Of a stretch of DNA of 37,349 bases, positions 10,891-21,700 are shown piece by piece. The notes below the pieces were generated by a model. The model saw nothing but the letters and a program-made list of their open reading frames with translations. It was not told where the DNA came from and ran no database searches. Position 1 is the stretch's first letter. Each line of letters starts with the position of its first letter. The position numbers were made by a program, and so were the translations under genes. This DNA is from Chloromonas sp. AAM2 (taxonomy: Eukaryota; Chlorophyta; Chlorophyceae; Chlamydomonadales; Chlamydomonadaceae): assembly GCA_004335635.1 (NCBI GenBank), contig QAXH01005112.1:1-37349 (forward strand), given 5' to 3'.

Positions 10891-13800
10891 ATGCGGCTGG
10901 ATCAGGGGCGCGCAGTGTTGAATTTTCCTTTATTGTTTTGTTGGATTCCCATGGCTTTGAGCGCGTTTGTGGGTCATAGCGGTGCTCCAGGAAGCAAACC
11001 AACGGTCAGATTGTTGGCCATTGGCGATTCGTTGACAGAGGGCATGACAGGAGCGGAACACGATGGGTTGCACCCGGTAGGTGCGGCTGAGAGAGCAGGA
11101 GCGGCGGCCAGTGGTTGTGGGATACATGCGCATTGAATGCACGTTTGTTGCATGAATTCTGGCAGGCCTCCCTCTATCACGTGCATAATGACTGCCCAGC
11201 ATGCATGAAGCTCATGTCCGGTGGCCCTGCAAGCGTGGCACAAAACTGCAGAATATCAGAAACTGTTCGAGCTTCCTGTTCATTCGAGAGGACTGTTCGA
11301 GATTCTTGTTCATCATGTCATTTCTCTGACAGCTGTGCTTGCATCAAGCACGTGCTTCCTTCCAGGCTCACCGTTTGCACATGCAAAGGTTGCCCACGCC
11401 TTTAGTTGAGTGCCAAGCTGGCAAGTAGAAGTGCTGTGCCAATTACTTTTCGTGTGCAGTATGCAGAACAGTTGCTGGTATTGGCTACCGAAGCGAAGGC
11501 GAACATGGAGGTAGGATGGTTTTGCATGCATGCCACGTGATGCTAAGGTCTACAGTTGAATGAACAGCCGCACATGCTTCACTCAAGGCGATGAGCATGC
11601 ATGTACAGTCATACAAACTGCTTTCAGTTGCAGCACTTTATGGGGGCATCCGCACATGCGTAATTGAATGCAATGCGCACCCATGTACAGTCTTACACGC
11701 TGGTTTCATCACCAGCAGCGTTGCAAGCAGCATCCTTACGACAGTTAGAGTGCAGAACAGTATGTACCCAAAGCACGTTTGGAGAATGCCACGCATTACC
11801 ACGTAATGGCACGCAAGGGGCACGACACTGCACCTAGGGCACGACACTGCACCAGGGCAGTCATGCTGCTTCATCACTATTGTGAACAGTTGCGTAGCAG
11901 CCCTTGAGCAATGCCTTGGAGCGTTGCTCCATGCGAGGCTGGTGAGCAGGTTTGTTCTGCCAGCTCATCACTCGCTGAGTCCCGGCCCTGCTGCGTCAAC
12001 ACACGTGCCTTATACCCCCACGTGTGCACGTGCGTTCAGGTTGTTGAAGAGGGTCAGACAGGGGAGCTGGTGGTGCCGACCATGACAGACAGATGCAAGC
12101 GCCTGCTGGCTAATGCACAGGCAGCCGGGAAGGAGTTCACACATGTGCGTGGCACGGTGGGGTCAGAAGGTTCGCAGCTGCCAGACAGTTGGTGGTTGTC
12201 AGACTGCACTGAGACATTAACTTGACTGTCGACGATCAGTTGGTGGGAGTGTGCCAGACTGGGTGGGACAGCATCTCCTGACTGGGGCAGGTTGGATAAC
12301 ACAGTTGCCTTGGCAAAAAAGAGCTGCAACATCCGCTGAGTCAGCAGGAATCCATGCCAGAAACAATCCATACCAGCGACACTTCATGTCGGCAACAAAA
12401 CACCATTACTTGCAGCCGCACTTCAGGGTCACATGGGTCCCATGCTGCCATCAGGGTTGTTAACGCAGGTCGCCCACTGGTGCGGTGCATGTGCAGGTAT
12501 TCATTTTGGGCGGATTGAATGACATCAACTGGGGCCGCAAGGCGGAAGACATCTTCCAGGGTCTCATGCACATGTACAAGGTTCGGATACTGGCACGTGT
12601 GCATGCATGACTGGGCATGAACGCAGAGATGCGCACGGGTATGAGGGTAGTTGGCCTTTGGTTGACTGGTTGGCACATGAGTTGACAAATGCAGGTGTGC
12701 ATGGAAACCGTGCACGACATGCGCACTACATGAATTGCTCGTGTGTGCTTGGGCAGCTCTGCCCTGGCACACAGATCGTTCACTTGGCTATAAGGTTAAG
12801 GGTCTGGCTCGTGTCAACCGCTTTGGCCGGCACATGGGAGTGTGGCACTAGCCTGGGAACCACTGGTTGGCTGTAAGATGCTCCCTCAATCCATCTGCTC
12901 ACCACCCTAGATTAAAAGCTGTGTTCTGTCCATGCATGCAGGAGGCTGAAGCGCATGGGGCACACGTGATTGGCATGACAGTTATGGAGGTGGGCAGCTC
13001 AAGGGTAGCTCCGAATGCCAACATTACATGCACTTGCATGGAGTAGGCTTTGCATGGAAAACAGCAAGCAGTAGTTGCCTTCAAGGCATGCAGACGTTAG
13101 CAGCATGGGCATGGAAAGGTCAGGAATAGGGTTTGCAAGTTGTCACATGATCATGCAGCTCAGTCGCATGATCATGCAGTCTGTCACATGATCATGCAGT
13201 CTGTCACATGATCACTGACCGATGTCACGTGGTCTGTTGTGTCCTGCAGTATGCCATGGAGGCCCCAGCGCTGCAGGGCCATGATGACGTGCGCATGGAG
13301 CTCAACGCCCTCATCAGGCAGCACTTTGAGACATACAGCCAGGTCAGTGGGAGAAGAGGGGGATGGGTTGGGCAAGCTGGGACAAGCCCGGGCAGTATGA
13401 TATAACCGCCTTGGACTTGTCTGCACGACAGATTGCTGCAGGTTGCGCCTTGGGAGTACTGCTAGTCAGGTACTGTTTGTACACGCTGCAATCAGGCACA
13501 GCCGTCTTTGCAGCACGTGTGCACTTGCAACCCGTGGGCTGAGTTTAAATGGACATGCACATCTCCTTGCCCCCCTGAGCATGGCCTCACACGTATTGGA
13601 GTAAACTCTGTTGCTGTGTGCTGTTCTGTTCTTGTTTGTTCAGGGTCAGGGCGAGTCCAAGGGCCGTCTCACGCTTGTTGACCTGGACAAACTCATTACA
13701 CGATCCACCAAGCCCCAGGACCCAACAGACGGTGAGGCAAAAGACACACTGGACTTGTGTCGTGCAGAGAGCCGAATCGATCAGACAGGGAAAGCTTGCT

Positions 13801-14324
13801 TCCATGTATGGAGCCACATGAAATCAACCAGACAGGCCTTGCTTACAAGGAGGGAGTGCACACCATGTAGCACGTCCAACACAAACATCAACTACTTGCG
13901 CAAATTGCAAACACTCTGACGGCACTCTGACGGCACTCTGACGACACATCAAAACCCAAGCGGTTGGCGTGTGCACAGTCTCACCACCTGACGCTGAGTG
14001 TGTCGGACCTGTCACGTGATGAACACTGCTGTGTTTTCACACGTCCACGTGTGACAACAGCACACCCTCATTGCTGTTGCAACAGTGCAAGAACATAGCC
14101 TTGGTGGCATTGGCAGCCATATGAAGCAGCTTACCTGTCCCGCCTGCAAGCATGCATGACCATTTTGAGGGGTTGTTTGTCCGTCACAATGGCCAATTGT
14201 TGTGCTGCCCGCAGGCCAAACTTACTATAACGATGTTTTGCACCTCACGGCTGCCGGCTACCGACATATGGCCAGACTCCTCTGGGATGCGGTCTTGAAG
14301 GCAGCCTTGAATGCCCCTGCATAG
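10891..14324 (+). CDS. SGNH/GDSL-type hydrolase (esterase/lipase-like), 8 exons
   Basis: Exons are 10891-11076, 11460-11510, 12040-12144, 12497-12580, 12942-12989, 13250-13342, 13644-13731 and 14215-14324, all GT-AG with matching phases, giving 254 aa. Block I is LLAIGDSLTEG (catalytic Ser) in exon 1. Block III is FILGGLNDI (oxyanion Asn) in exon 4. Block V is NDVLHLTAAGY (catalytic Asp and His) in the last exon. These fit a single-domain SGNH ester hydrolase; the substrate cannot be told. I chose Met 10891 because it starts a hydrophobic stretch (VLNFPLLFCWIP and onward) that looks like a signal peptide or anchor. Met 10816 (in frame, longer) and Met 10951 are alternatives. No other gene overlaps it. 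Confidence 0.88.
13141..13220. repeat. tandem repeat of about 20 bp with CATGATCATG palindromes
   Basis: About four units of GTCACATGATCATGCAGTCT lie in the intron of the SGNH gene just upstream of exon 13250-13342. The last unit is partial. Each full unit contains the palindrome CATGATCATG. Confidence 0.8.
13911..13955. repeat. short tandem repeat ACTCTGACGGC x3
   Basis: Three 12-bp units, the last diverged, lie in the last intron of the SGNH gene. Confidence 0.6.
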
Positions 14325-15885
14325 CGCCCGGACACGCACGACATTCACACAGTTATTGAGCCACATTCGAAGCTGCTGCTGTTGTGGGCCAGTCCAATCT
14401 GTTCAGCCCTTGAACTCCAAGCTCAGTAACTATTCCCTTCAAGGTGGCCTAGCTTGGCTCGCGTGTCATTGCCCAGGGCTAGTTGTACTGGCCACACGAG
14501 TGAATCCCAGTACATGCATGCTCAGTGCATGCCGCGCTGCCTGCTTCAACTAACTAGTGTCCTGCTTCAACTAACATGCAGGGTACAACATGGCACTCAT
14601 CACAAGCATAGCGATTAGTGGGAGTGGTTCTAGTTAATGCTATGATTCACCAGAGGCGGGCTTGCAGTTTCCTCAAGTGCCCTGCATTGAGGTTTTAGCT
14701 CCTCCTCGGCTTTCCAAGACCTCACTGTTGGTCTTAGACGAGAGGCAGACAGCCTGGCCATCTCTAGTAGTAGAAGGCAGGACGTTGCAAATTCATAGTG
14801 GTTCTGGTTCTTATACAGCCTTTGGCTGATGGTGCCAGGACGTCCAGTTCTGTGCTTGTCTGTGTGTGTCTTGATGTGAGGGCTAGCAGTCACACTGTGC
14901 TGCACGTCACAGACGAACGACATGCCTGCTGAGAGTTTGCTGCTGTTAAAAGCAGTGTGCGTGACCTGTGCACGCCAGGTTCACAACGACTGTAGTGAGA
15001 TCTAATTCCTGGACTTGACTGAGAAGTCGGCTGCCGTTGAAAGGGCCACAGATCTGCTTACGGATACCCTCACAAGGACGCTCGGACATCTTGTCCTATG
15101 TGGCTGTAATCACACCAGTGCACTGGACCGAGCAAGGCACCTGCCGGACTGCCAAAAGCGATTAATATGCGCTAGCGGCCAACTGCCAACACTTGCTGGT
15201 CTGCCCAGAACTAGTTGCCCAATGGTGACTGGACCTTCTTAGTCAGCCCCTTGAGCCCCTTGATACCCTTGATACCTTGATAATCACTGTGAGGCACAGG
15301 CGGCTGCACATCTCCAAAACCTTGCTTACGTGCTTCTGCTTCTTCCTGCCCTCCAGTCTGTACTTGTTTGCCATTGCGCCATACTCTTTTCTCAGGGTAG
15401 GTCACGGCCTGCCCCACCTCGTGTGCACAGATATATACATAGTTAATGTTGAAATGTCAGGCAGTGGAGTAAGTCAGGTTTGGCAGCAGGGACCAGCAGC
15501 AAATAGAACGCAAAATGAAAGCAGGCACGGATGAACGCAAAGAAGCATCCATACCATTGTAAGTACTTCCTAAATGATCCTCCGATGCTTCCAAAATTCT
15601 CAACGCCTACACCTGTCACTAGTTCTAGGGACGTGCAGCCAGGGGTTGAGTTTGCTCCTGCCAGTCACTGATCACCACAGTGTGGATGTAGGCAGTGGGT
15701 TCCTTGAATCCCCTTTACTCAGGGACTGACCGTATCTGCTATGCTGGTGTAAACATTATGGGGTCGATCCAGTCTACTTACTTACTTTTAGCGGTGTGTG
15801 TGGCGGTTGTGTTTGTATTTAGTCTCGATGGGCGTCATGAGCGTTCTGTTGCGTGATGGGTGTCAGCAAGGTGTGGCCTGTGGTT
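14325..15885. other. intergenic, no supported gene
   Basis: I see short direct duplications (for example CTGCTTCAACTAAC twice near 14543-14575) and a diverged copy C of the dispersed repeat at 15335-15415. A 97-codon minus frame at 14630-14923 has no recognisable family. Confidence 0.4.
15335..15415 (+). repeat. dispersed repeat, copy C (diverged, 5' part only)
   Basis: A TTCTTCCTGCC-like pyrimidine stretch is followed by CTCAGGGTAGGTCACGGC, which matches the core of copies A (3079-3215) and B (17690-17825). The CCTTTGACG/TGATGTAA end is missing. Confidence 0.45.
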
Positions 15886-15889
15886 TTGA

Positions 15890-15968
15890 TCAGCTTGGGG
15901 TCAGCTTGGGGTCAGCATGGGGTCAGCATGGGGTCAGCTTGGGATCAGCATGGGGCGTCAGCTTGGGG
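15890..15968 (+). repeat. tandem repeat, about 7 x 11 bp (TCAGC[T/A]TGGGG)
   Basis: Units begin near 15890, 15901, 15912, 15923, 15934, 15945 and 15958. They alternate T and A at the sixth base, with one 2-bp insertion. Confidence 0.85.
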
Positions 15969-16035
15969 GCAGACATGGGAAAGCTTGTGCGCGTGCGCAT
16001 GAACGTGTCTGGCCAAAGCTGCATGTTTTCTCAGG

Positions 16036-16263
16036 GCCTGCGACGTGTTTGACCACGTGCGCCATCGCTGCATGCAACTCGCCGCCATCCTGCTGCAGCA
16101 CGCCCGGAGCCAGGCGTGCCTGATGAACACCTCGGACCATGCTTCAGCGCCTGCGTGTCAAAGCCAGACTGCTGCACGCCGCGAAGGCATGCACATCGGA
16201 CTGCGTCTAAGCGGCAAGCACGCACGATCGTGCCGTGGGCGCAAAGCTCGCGCAAGCTGCTAG
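16036..16263 (+). CDS. possible orphan exon, unrecognised
   Basis: After an acceptor-like TTTTCTCAG ending at 16035 a plus-strand frame reads ACDVFDHVRHRCMQLAAILL and runs to a TAG at 16261-16263. It has an amphipathic-helix look at the start and becomes basic (Arg, His, Cys) later. No upstream exon was found and the family is unknown. A 148-codon frame on the minus strand (16031-16477) overlaps it, so the coding strand is not certain. Confidence 0.22.
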   Translation, partial: ACDVFDHVRHRCMQLAAILLQHARSQACLMNTSDHASAPACQSQTAARREGMHIGLRLSGKHARSCRGRKARASC

Positions 16264-16855
16264 TATCGGCGACGCCCATGGGAAGCTGTGCAGAAGCTGG
16301 CCCCGTCGTAAGGCAGAGTCGCACTTCAAACTTACGAGCAAACAAAATCACGACGTTGGACATACATTGGACAACCGACGTTGGACAAACCAGAACGTAC
16401 ATGTGACCGTACAACCTTGTACCATGCTCGTCTGTAATTGTTGTAATGCAGTGAAGGAGCAGCAATTCTCGCCCCATACCGCACAGAACTACGATACAGA
16501 ATTGCCAATCCTTGGAAGGGCTGTGTTTCGGCGTTCACGACGCGCGAAAAAGCGAAACTCATGTGCGTTAAACAACTAGCAAGGCGAAACTGGGGCACAA
16601 TGCATCGCGATTGGTAGCCCTTAATAAGTCCGTGCCGATTTTGCGTGCATTGTCATGCGCGGCAGCGCGCGCTGGGTGCTATCGGCCAAAAACACTGCTG
16701 CAACGCGTGGAGTAACAATCATTGTTAAATAACGGGATTTCAAACTCTAGATGCTGACGGGCGTCGCCTCTGACATTCCTTACTTCGTAGGGTGTAGGGC
16801 CTTCCGTAACCAGTTCCTGCAATAAGTAACAATGGATGCATCTGCCGCACAAAAT

Positions 16856-16945
16856 AAAACAAAAAGAAGTTTGCCAGTTCTGGGACAATTCCTGTCAATA
16901 CCACTGGAACCGGTGTTGGTGATGTGTGTTGTAGTTGCCAATCGT
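16856..16945 (+). repeat. dispersed motif family, copy 1
   Basis: An A-run plus GAAG is followed by TTTGCCAGTTCTGGGACAAT. Similarity to copy 4 (18330-18420, inverted) continues for about 50 bp past the motif through GTGTTGGTG and GTGTTGTAGTT, so the repeat unit is at least 80 bp. Confidence 0.75.
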
Positions 16946-17280
16946 GTCCCCTGCGCGCCCATTGGCATTTGAGGGCCAAGGTCGCCGAGGTTTATGTAAT
17001 CCAAGGAAGCAGCTTGCTTCCAACAAAAATCGAACAAATCCTCGTAGTCGAACTGTCGTGGTTGTGTGCGCATTGGCATGCGGAGAGCGCATGTTTGCCA
17101 CTGCAGAGCTCCTGTAGGGAGAGGTCTTGCAGAATCTACGCAGATCAAGGTGAGCATGTCGGAACACACGCGACAAGCGCATCGCGCGACAGGCGCATCG
17201 CGACACCTGACACGGTGCTCAACAACCCAGAGAGCCGCTATCATGCTGGTTGCCCATGTCAGCTTGAGTGGAATGTCAGT

Positions 17281-17315
17281 GAAAAAAAGAAGTTTGTCAG
17301 TTCTGGGACAATTTC
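17281..17315 (+). repeat. dispersed motif family, copy 2
   Basis: An A-run, then GAAG, then TTTGTCAGTTCTGGGACAAT, in the same orientation as copy 1 and 420 bp downstream of it. Confidence 0.75.
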
Positions 17316-17488
17316 CAAGAACTGCACTGGTTCCAGTGCAGGACCTGCTGATAATGAGTGCCTCGGTGGGTCCCTTTTTCAGATGTGATTTCTCCGATTT
17401 TGCTGAATCTACTAACCATTGGCATGATTTCCAGCTATCTTTCGTGTAAAATTGTATCAATGTGTGAACTCGTCTCGTGGCTAGCATC

Positions 17489-17581
17489 GCATGGACTCTT
17501 ATCATGGCAAGCATGGACTTTTGTCTTGGCTCGCATGGACTCTTCTCATGGCTCGCAACGCGTGGACTCTTTGCATGGCAT
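17489..17581 (+). repeat. degenerate tandem repeat, about 22-bp unit
   Basis: GCATGGACTCTTATCATGGC-like units begin at 17489, 17511, 17533 and 17560, with a 5-bp insertion before the last. Confidence 0.7.
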
Positions 17582-17689
17582 GCATGGGCACCTTGCTTGT
17601 GGCGCTTGGACTAACCCGCTTTGCATGCACGTTCTGTGCTCTGTTCCTGTTTTTCGTGGCTGGTTGCCTTTCTTTCTGCCTTGTTCGTT

Positions 17690-17825
17690 CCTGCCTTTTC
17701 TGCCTTTGGGCTAAATTCTGCGTTTGTTCCTGCCTTTCTTCTCCTTTCTTGCTCAGGGTAGGTCAGGGCGGTACACAACCCGTCGCGTGTCCTTTGACGG
17801 CTTCCCTGATGTAACCAATTAATCA
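17690..17825 (+). repeat. dispersed repeat, copy B (retroposon 3'-end-like)
   Basis: This is the best partner of copy A (3079-3215). It has the same order of pyrimidine stretch, GGTAGGTCAGGGCGG, CCTTTGACGGCTTCCCTGAT, GTAACC and AATTAATC tail. It lies between the motif-family copies, about 160 bp upstream of the DNA polymerase fragment. Confidence 0.6.
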
Positions 17826-17986
17826 ATGTGTGAACAACTTGGATACATTATGATACAACATAACAAGCGTCATTCAGGATCTGGTGCGCTTGAATGTGCA
17901 CTGAAAACAGATAGACGGATCCTCGACTGATTAGTTTCACAGTTTAGTTAAGTACTTGGTAACCTCGTGAATCACAGCCGTTTGAG

Positions 17987-18205
17987 ATGCAGGCAGCTGG
18001 CAATGGGGGTGCAGTTGCACCAGCCGTGCAGGTAAAGATGTCTATTGAGCGTGACGAGGTATGCATGTTCAAAAACCACAAGAACGCTAACCGCAGGCCT
18101 TTGGTGGTTTATGCTGACTTTGAGGCCAAAGTCAGGCCAGACCTGCACCATGATCCAGGGGCCATGGTGCAACACTTGGTGGCGACTTACATTACCGACT
18201 TCTGA
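17987..18205 (+). pseudogene. DNA polymerase type B fragment (viral/Polinton-like), exonuclease region
   Basis: The plus-strand frame contains CMFKNHKNANRRPLVVYADF followed by E, then about 20 residues further on QHLVATYIT, and stops at 18205. F-K-N, then a P-(L/F)-V-x-YADFE block, is the Exo I neighbourhood (D-x-E) of the DNA polymerase B found in Mavericks/Polintons, adintoviruses and related algal and large DNA viruses. The distance to the His-Leu-Val block also fits. Exo II, Exo III and all polymerase motifs (such as DTD) are absent here, so it is a short relic. The ATG at 17987 need not be a real start. It is bracketed by repeat copies pointing in opposite directions. Confidence 0.55.
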
Positions 18206-18265
18206 AGTACCGGTCAGACGGGTCACCCACGTGTCTTTTGACACTGCAGTTCCTATCTCCTGATT

Positions 18266-18290
18266 TGCTGTCCCAGAAGTGGCAATGCAA
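18266..18290 (-). repeat. dispersed motif family, copy 3 (inverted, diverged)
   Basis: Read on the minus strand it is TTGCCACTTCTGGGACA, one mismatch from the family core. It lacks the A-run. Confidence 0.5.
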
Positions 18291-18329
18291 CACACTGTAA
18301 CAACCGCACACACCACACTTGAAAAAACC

Positions 18330-18420
18330 ACACTTTAAAACTACAACACCCAGCACCAACACTGGTTTTTGGCGATATTCCCAGGAATTGTCCCAGAACC
18401 GGCAAACTTCTTTTTTTTCC
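18330..18420 (-). repeat. dispersed motif family, copy 4 (inverted)
   Basis: On the minus strand an eight-A run, then GAAG, then TTTGCCGGTTCTGGGACAAT, then a tail matching copy 1. Copies 1 and 2 point right and copies 3 and 4 point left, so they form an inverted arrangement around 16.9-18.4 kb. Confidence 0.75.
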
Positions 18421-18717
18421 CGTGTGCAGCACTTGTGTGCTAAGTTGTCTGGCCTGTGGGGGGTTCATGATTCTAGTGGGTTGTCAAGCTGGCTTCCTGG
18501 GCCGGACAGGCTGCCCTTGATACTGTGGAGCGTCCTGAGTGGTAATTAATCACATGATACATATCCCAGGCGGGCGATTGGCACACATGTCATGGCAGCC
18601 GGTTATGAACTGACTACCATGGCTTACTTAGTGGGACCTGCCCACCCAGACAGCCAACTTCAGTCTACTGGCACCCATCAGCAACTGGCGGAAAAGCCCA
18701 ACCCATTGTCATGTGCA

Positions 18718-21700
18718 TCACGCGACTGGAGTTGTTAGAAACGTCTTCTTGAGCTCCTTCTTGTTGACCTTGCCCATCGCATTGCGAGGCAGGGCTTCAA
18801 TCAGCACATACCTGCAGACGCGCACGCCAAAACCGAATGTACGAAGGACGCACAGAACATAATGATGTGGAGGAGGCTGCGCCAACGTACATGCATGCAC
18901 AAGCCATAGACATTTGCTAGCAGGCAGACCCAGGAAGTTCACACGCACTCGCACAGAAATGTACCAGGCTGCATCCAATGTACACTGGTACACATTGCTA
19001 AAGATCAGCGCATGCATCATCCGCATGCGCAGCTTCCAGCCTGGATATCGCTTGGTATGCTCCCTTGCCATGCTGCACTCGCTGATCAAGCCACCCAGGC
19101 CCCGGATCCGAGAGCCCTATCCAGCCGTTTGAGTCGGCAACACCCTTGGGCTGTTCACAGCAGCACTCACTTGCGCGGCGCCTGGTAGGGCGCGAGCTTG
19201 GCAGCACAGTGCTGCTTGAGGGCTGTGACCAGGTCCTGGCCGTCCGACCCTGACCCCACCGCCTGCCCATCCGCCTGAGAAGGGACCACCAGCGCAGTCA
19301 CCACTTCACCGTACACCTGCGGCACAGCATGGGCAAAACACAGCGTACCTCGCCCGTCACATTGTGGTGATGGTGCATGATGGTGGTGATGGTACATGGC
19401 CCGTCACCTTGCCGACATACTGTGGCGATGCTGATGGACTTGAGGGTGTTCACTCGCCTAGTGATGTGCCAAGAGCACACGCGCCCTATGCAAATCTACA
19501 TGCTTCTGTCACATCGCCACTTGTCATCACTCGTCGGCGCCAGCTCTTTTTAACTCTCCCCGGGCTCAGCAACACCACCACCACTTGACATGTCGCTTCC
19601 TGTGCCATGGACCCCAGCCCCACCCCTTGCATGGATCTCCATGTGCCTGCCATGCACCCCAGCCCAGCCCTCACCTCATCCTCCACTCCCAGCACAGCCA
19701 CCTCATGCACACCAGCATGCTCCAGCAGCACACCCTCAATCTGTATAACAAAACCACAGCACTAACAGTCACGCCATGCCAGACACACCATCATTCAAGG
19801 GCTAGACATGAGCACAACAACAGCACATGCCTTGACCTATGGCATTGCATAGTGCAGGATTCAGACTTGAGCCCAGTTGCGTTTTGCCGCCTTGTCATGC
19901 CCCACACGCATGCCAACGAATGCATGGGCCTGCCAAGCCCGGCGCAGCCCCATTGCGCACCCTACAAGCACACCCACACACCCCTCGCATAGCGCGGCAT
20001 GATGTGCTGCCGTGCGCTTCACTGCTCGTTACTCCGCTCGCCTGCACACCATATATCCGCTCCTGCAAGCTGTACCTCAGCAGTGCTGCGCTCACGCTGG
20101 ATGCATGCCTGCGCAGATGTAGTTCCATGTGTGTTACCGCACCCCGCGTACCTGTAGTGCTGACAGCTTGTAGCCGCCGCTCTTGATGATGTCCACACTC
20201 GTGCGGCCTAGGATAGTGTACACGGGCTGGCCTGAAACCACCACATGGCAGGGGGCGCATGAAACGGGAAGGCTGCTAGAGCGAGCCTTCCCACACAGAT
20301 CACTGTGCACGCTGTATACCTCAACCAGCTGGACCAACTGGACAGATAGTGACTGCGGCACAACGGCAACTCCCACACCACAGTACAACCTACTCACATG
20401 CCAAGCCAGTAGGTTGCTAAGCCGTGGGAGGTTTGCTGCTGCCAGTTTGGTGCTGCAATCACTTCTGGCTTTTGCAACGACTGCCAGCTGCCAATGTGCT
20501 CTGGAAGGAGGGCTGCCGCATCAGATGGTCCCAATGCCTTGCTCTACACTTGTCCATGCAGCCACGGAAGAGTTTGTGTTGTTTGTTTGCTGCCTCCCCA
20601 CAGTGTCCACCCACAGCTGCCCGACTGGGCCACGTGCCCTTACCTGTGACTTGACTGGTGGTGCAGCTGGCTGTGTCGCCCGTGCGAAAGAACCCTTGTT
20701 GGTCGAAGGCCTCTGCGGTTGCCTCGGGCCGGCCCCAGTACTCGGAGAAGAGGTTGGGGCCGCGGACCAACAGCTCCCCTGAACACGTGACACCACAGGA
20801 CACAAAACACGCACCAGCAAATGCAATCATCACACACCGGGCACGGTGCACGTCCAAGTTCACAAATGTGGCACAAACCAATCCCACACTGTCCTAGTTG
20901 TTGGTGGATACGGCAGCAAGGGGGTTCTGAGGCCAACATGCTTGTTTGATTACAGGTCCGGTTCACCAGGCGTGCACACGGTAAGGGGTCAGTAGGCTTG
21001 CTCGAGTATAGGCCTGGTTTACTACTTCAGGTCAAAGGTGAGCCTTTTTGGTTGGGCATGCGCTGACCTCCTCAGGTAGGGTGATGCTTTGCCCAAGTCA
21101 GACGCATGCAGCATGTCAGACATGCTGCACCGCTCACCGTCCGGCGCTATGTTCGCCTCCACGCCGGGCAGCGGCGCTCCCACCGCCCCTGGGCAGCGGC
21201 CCTCGGCGGGCGCGTAGGGGTTTGACAGGGCCATGCCAACCTCGGTCATGCCGTACCTGAAGGCAGCGCACACATCATCGTCTACAGCATGTGACGACAA
21301 GCCAAGTTCCATGCAGCTCTGCACTACACTTCAACATCAGGGCTACAACGGCCAGAAGCAGATGGTGACGATTGTTATGTTGGCTGGTAACTGCGTTATT
21401 GTTTTGCCTTCAACACATTCTTCTCAACCTTTTCTGTTCCGGCCTTACTCACGACTGCTGTCACCCTTGACTGCCCTTGCTTCCAGCTGTTGTCGCCCGT
21501 TTTCACCAACCCTGGTTGCCACGTAGGCTATTCAAGCTGCTTGATCTAGCCTGGGTCCAAGAGGTGGTGGCTAGTCAGTGCGCGGACCCCACCTTTCTAG
21601 CAAGTAGCTGCCCGAGATGGCCTTCCACCGCTCCATGACGGGCACAGGGCATGCACTGGACCCGCTCACGGTCAGCCGCAGACGGGAGGCGCCCGCGGCA

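Noticed and set aside
16780..17514. 244-codon minus-strand ORF
   Set aside because: It spans two copies of the dispersed motif, which translate as the repeated N-C-P-R-T-(D/G)-K-L-L-F string. Otherwise it has no family similarity and odd composition.
18983..19130. Minus frame reading through the intron before the last synthetase exon
   Set aside because: It has no family similarity, and the phase-2 to phase-2 splice of 19171 to 18811 gives the conserved [18 protein letters not shown] join.
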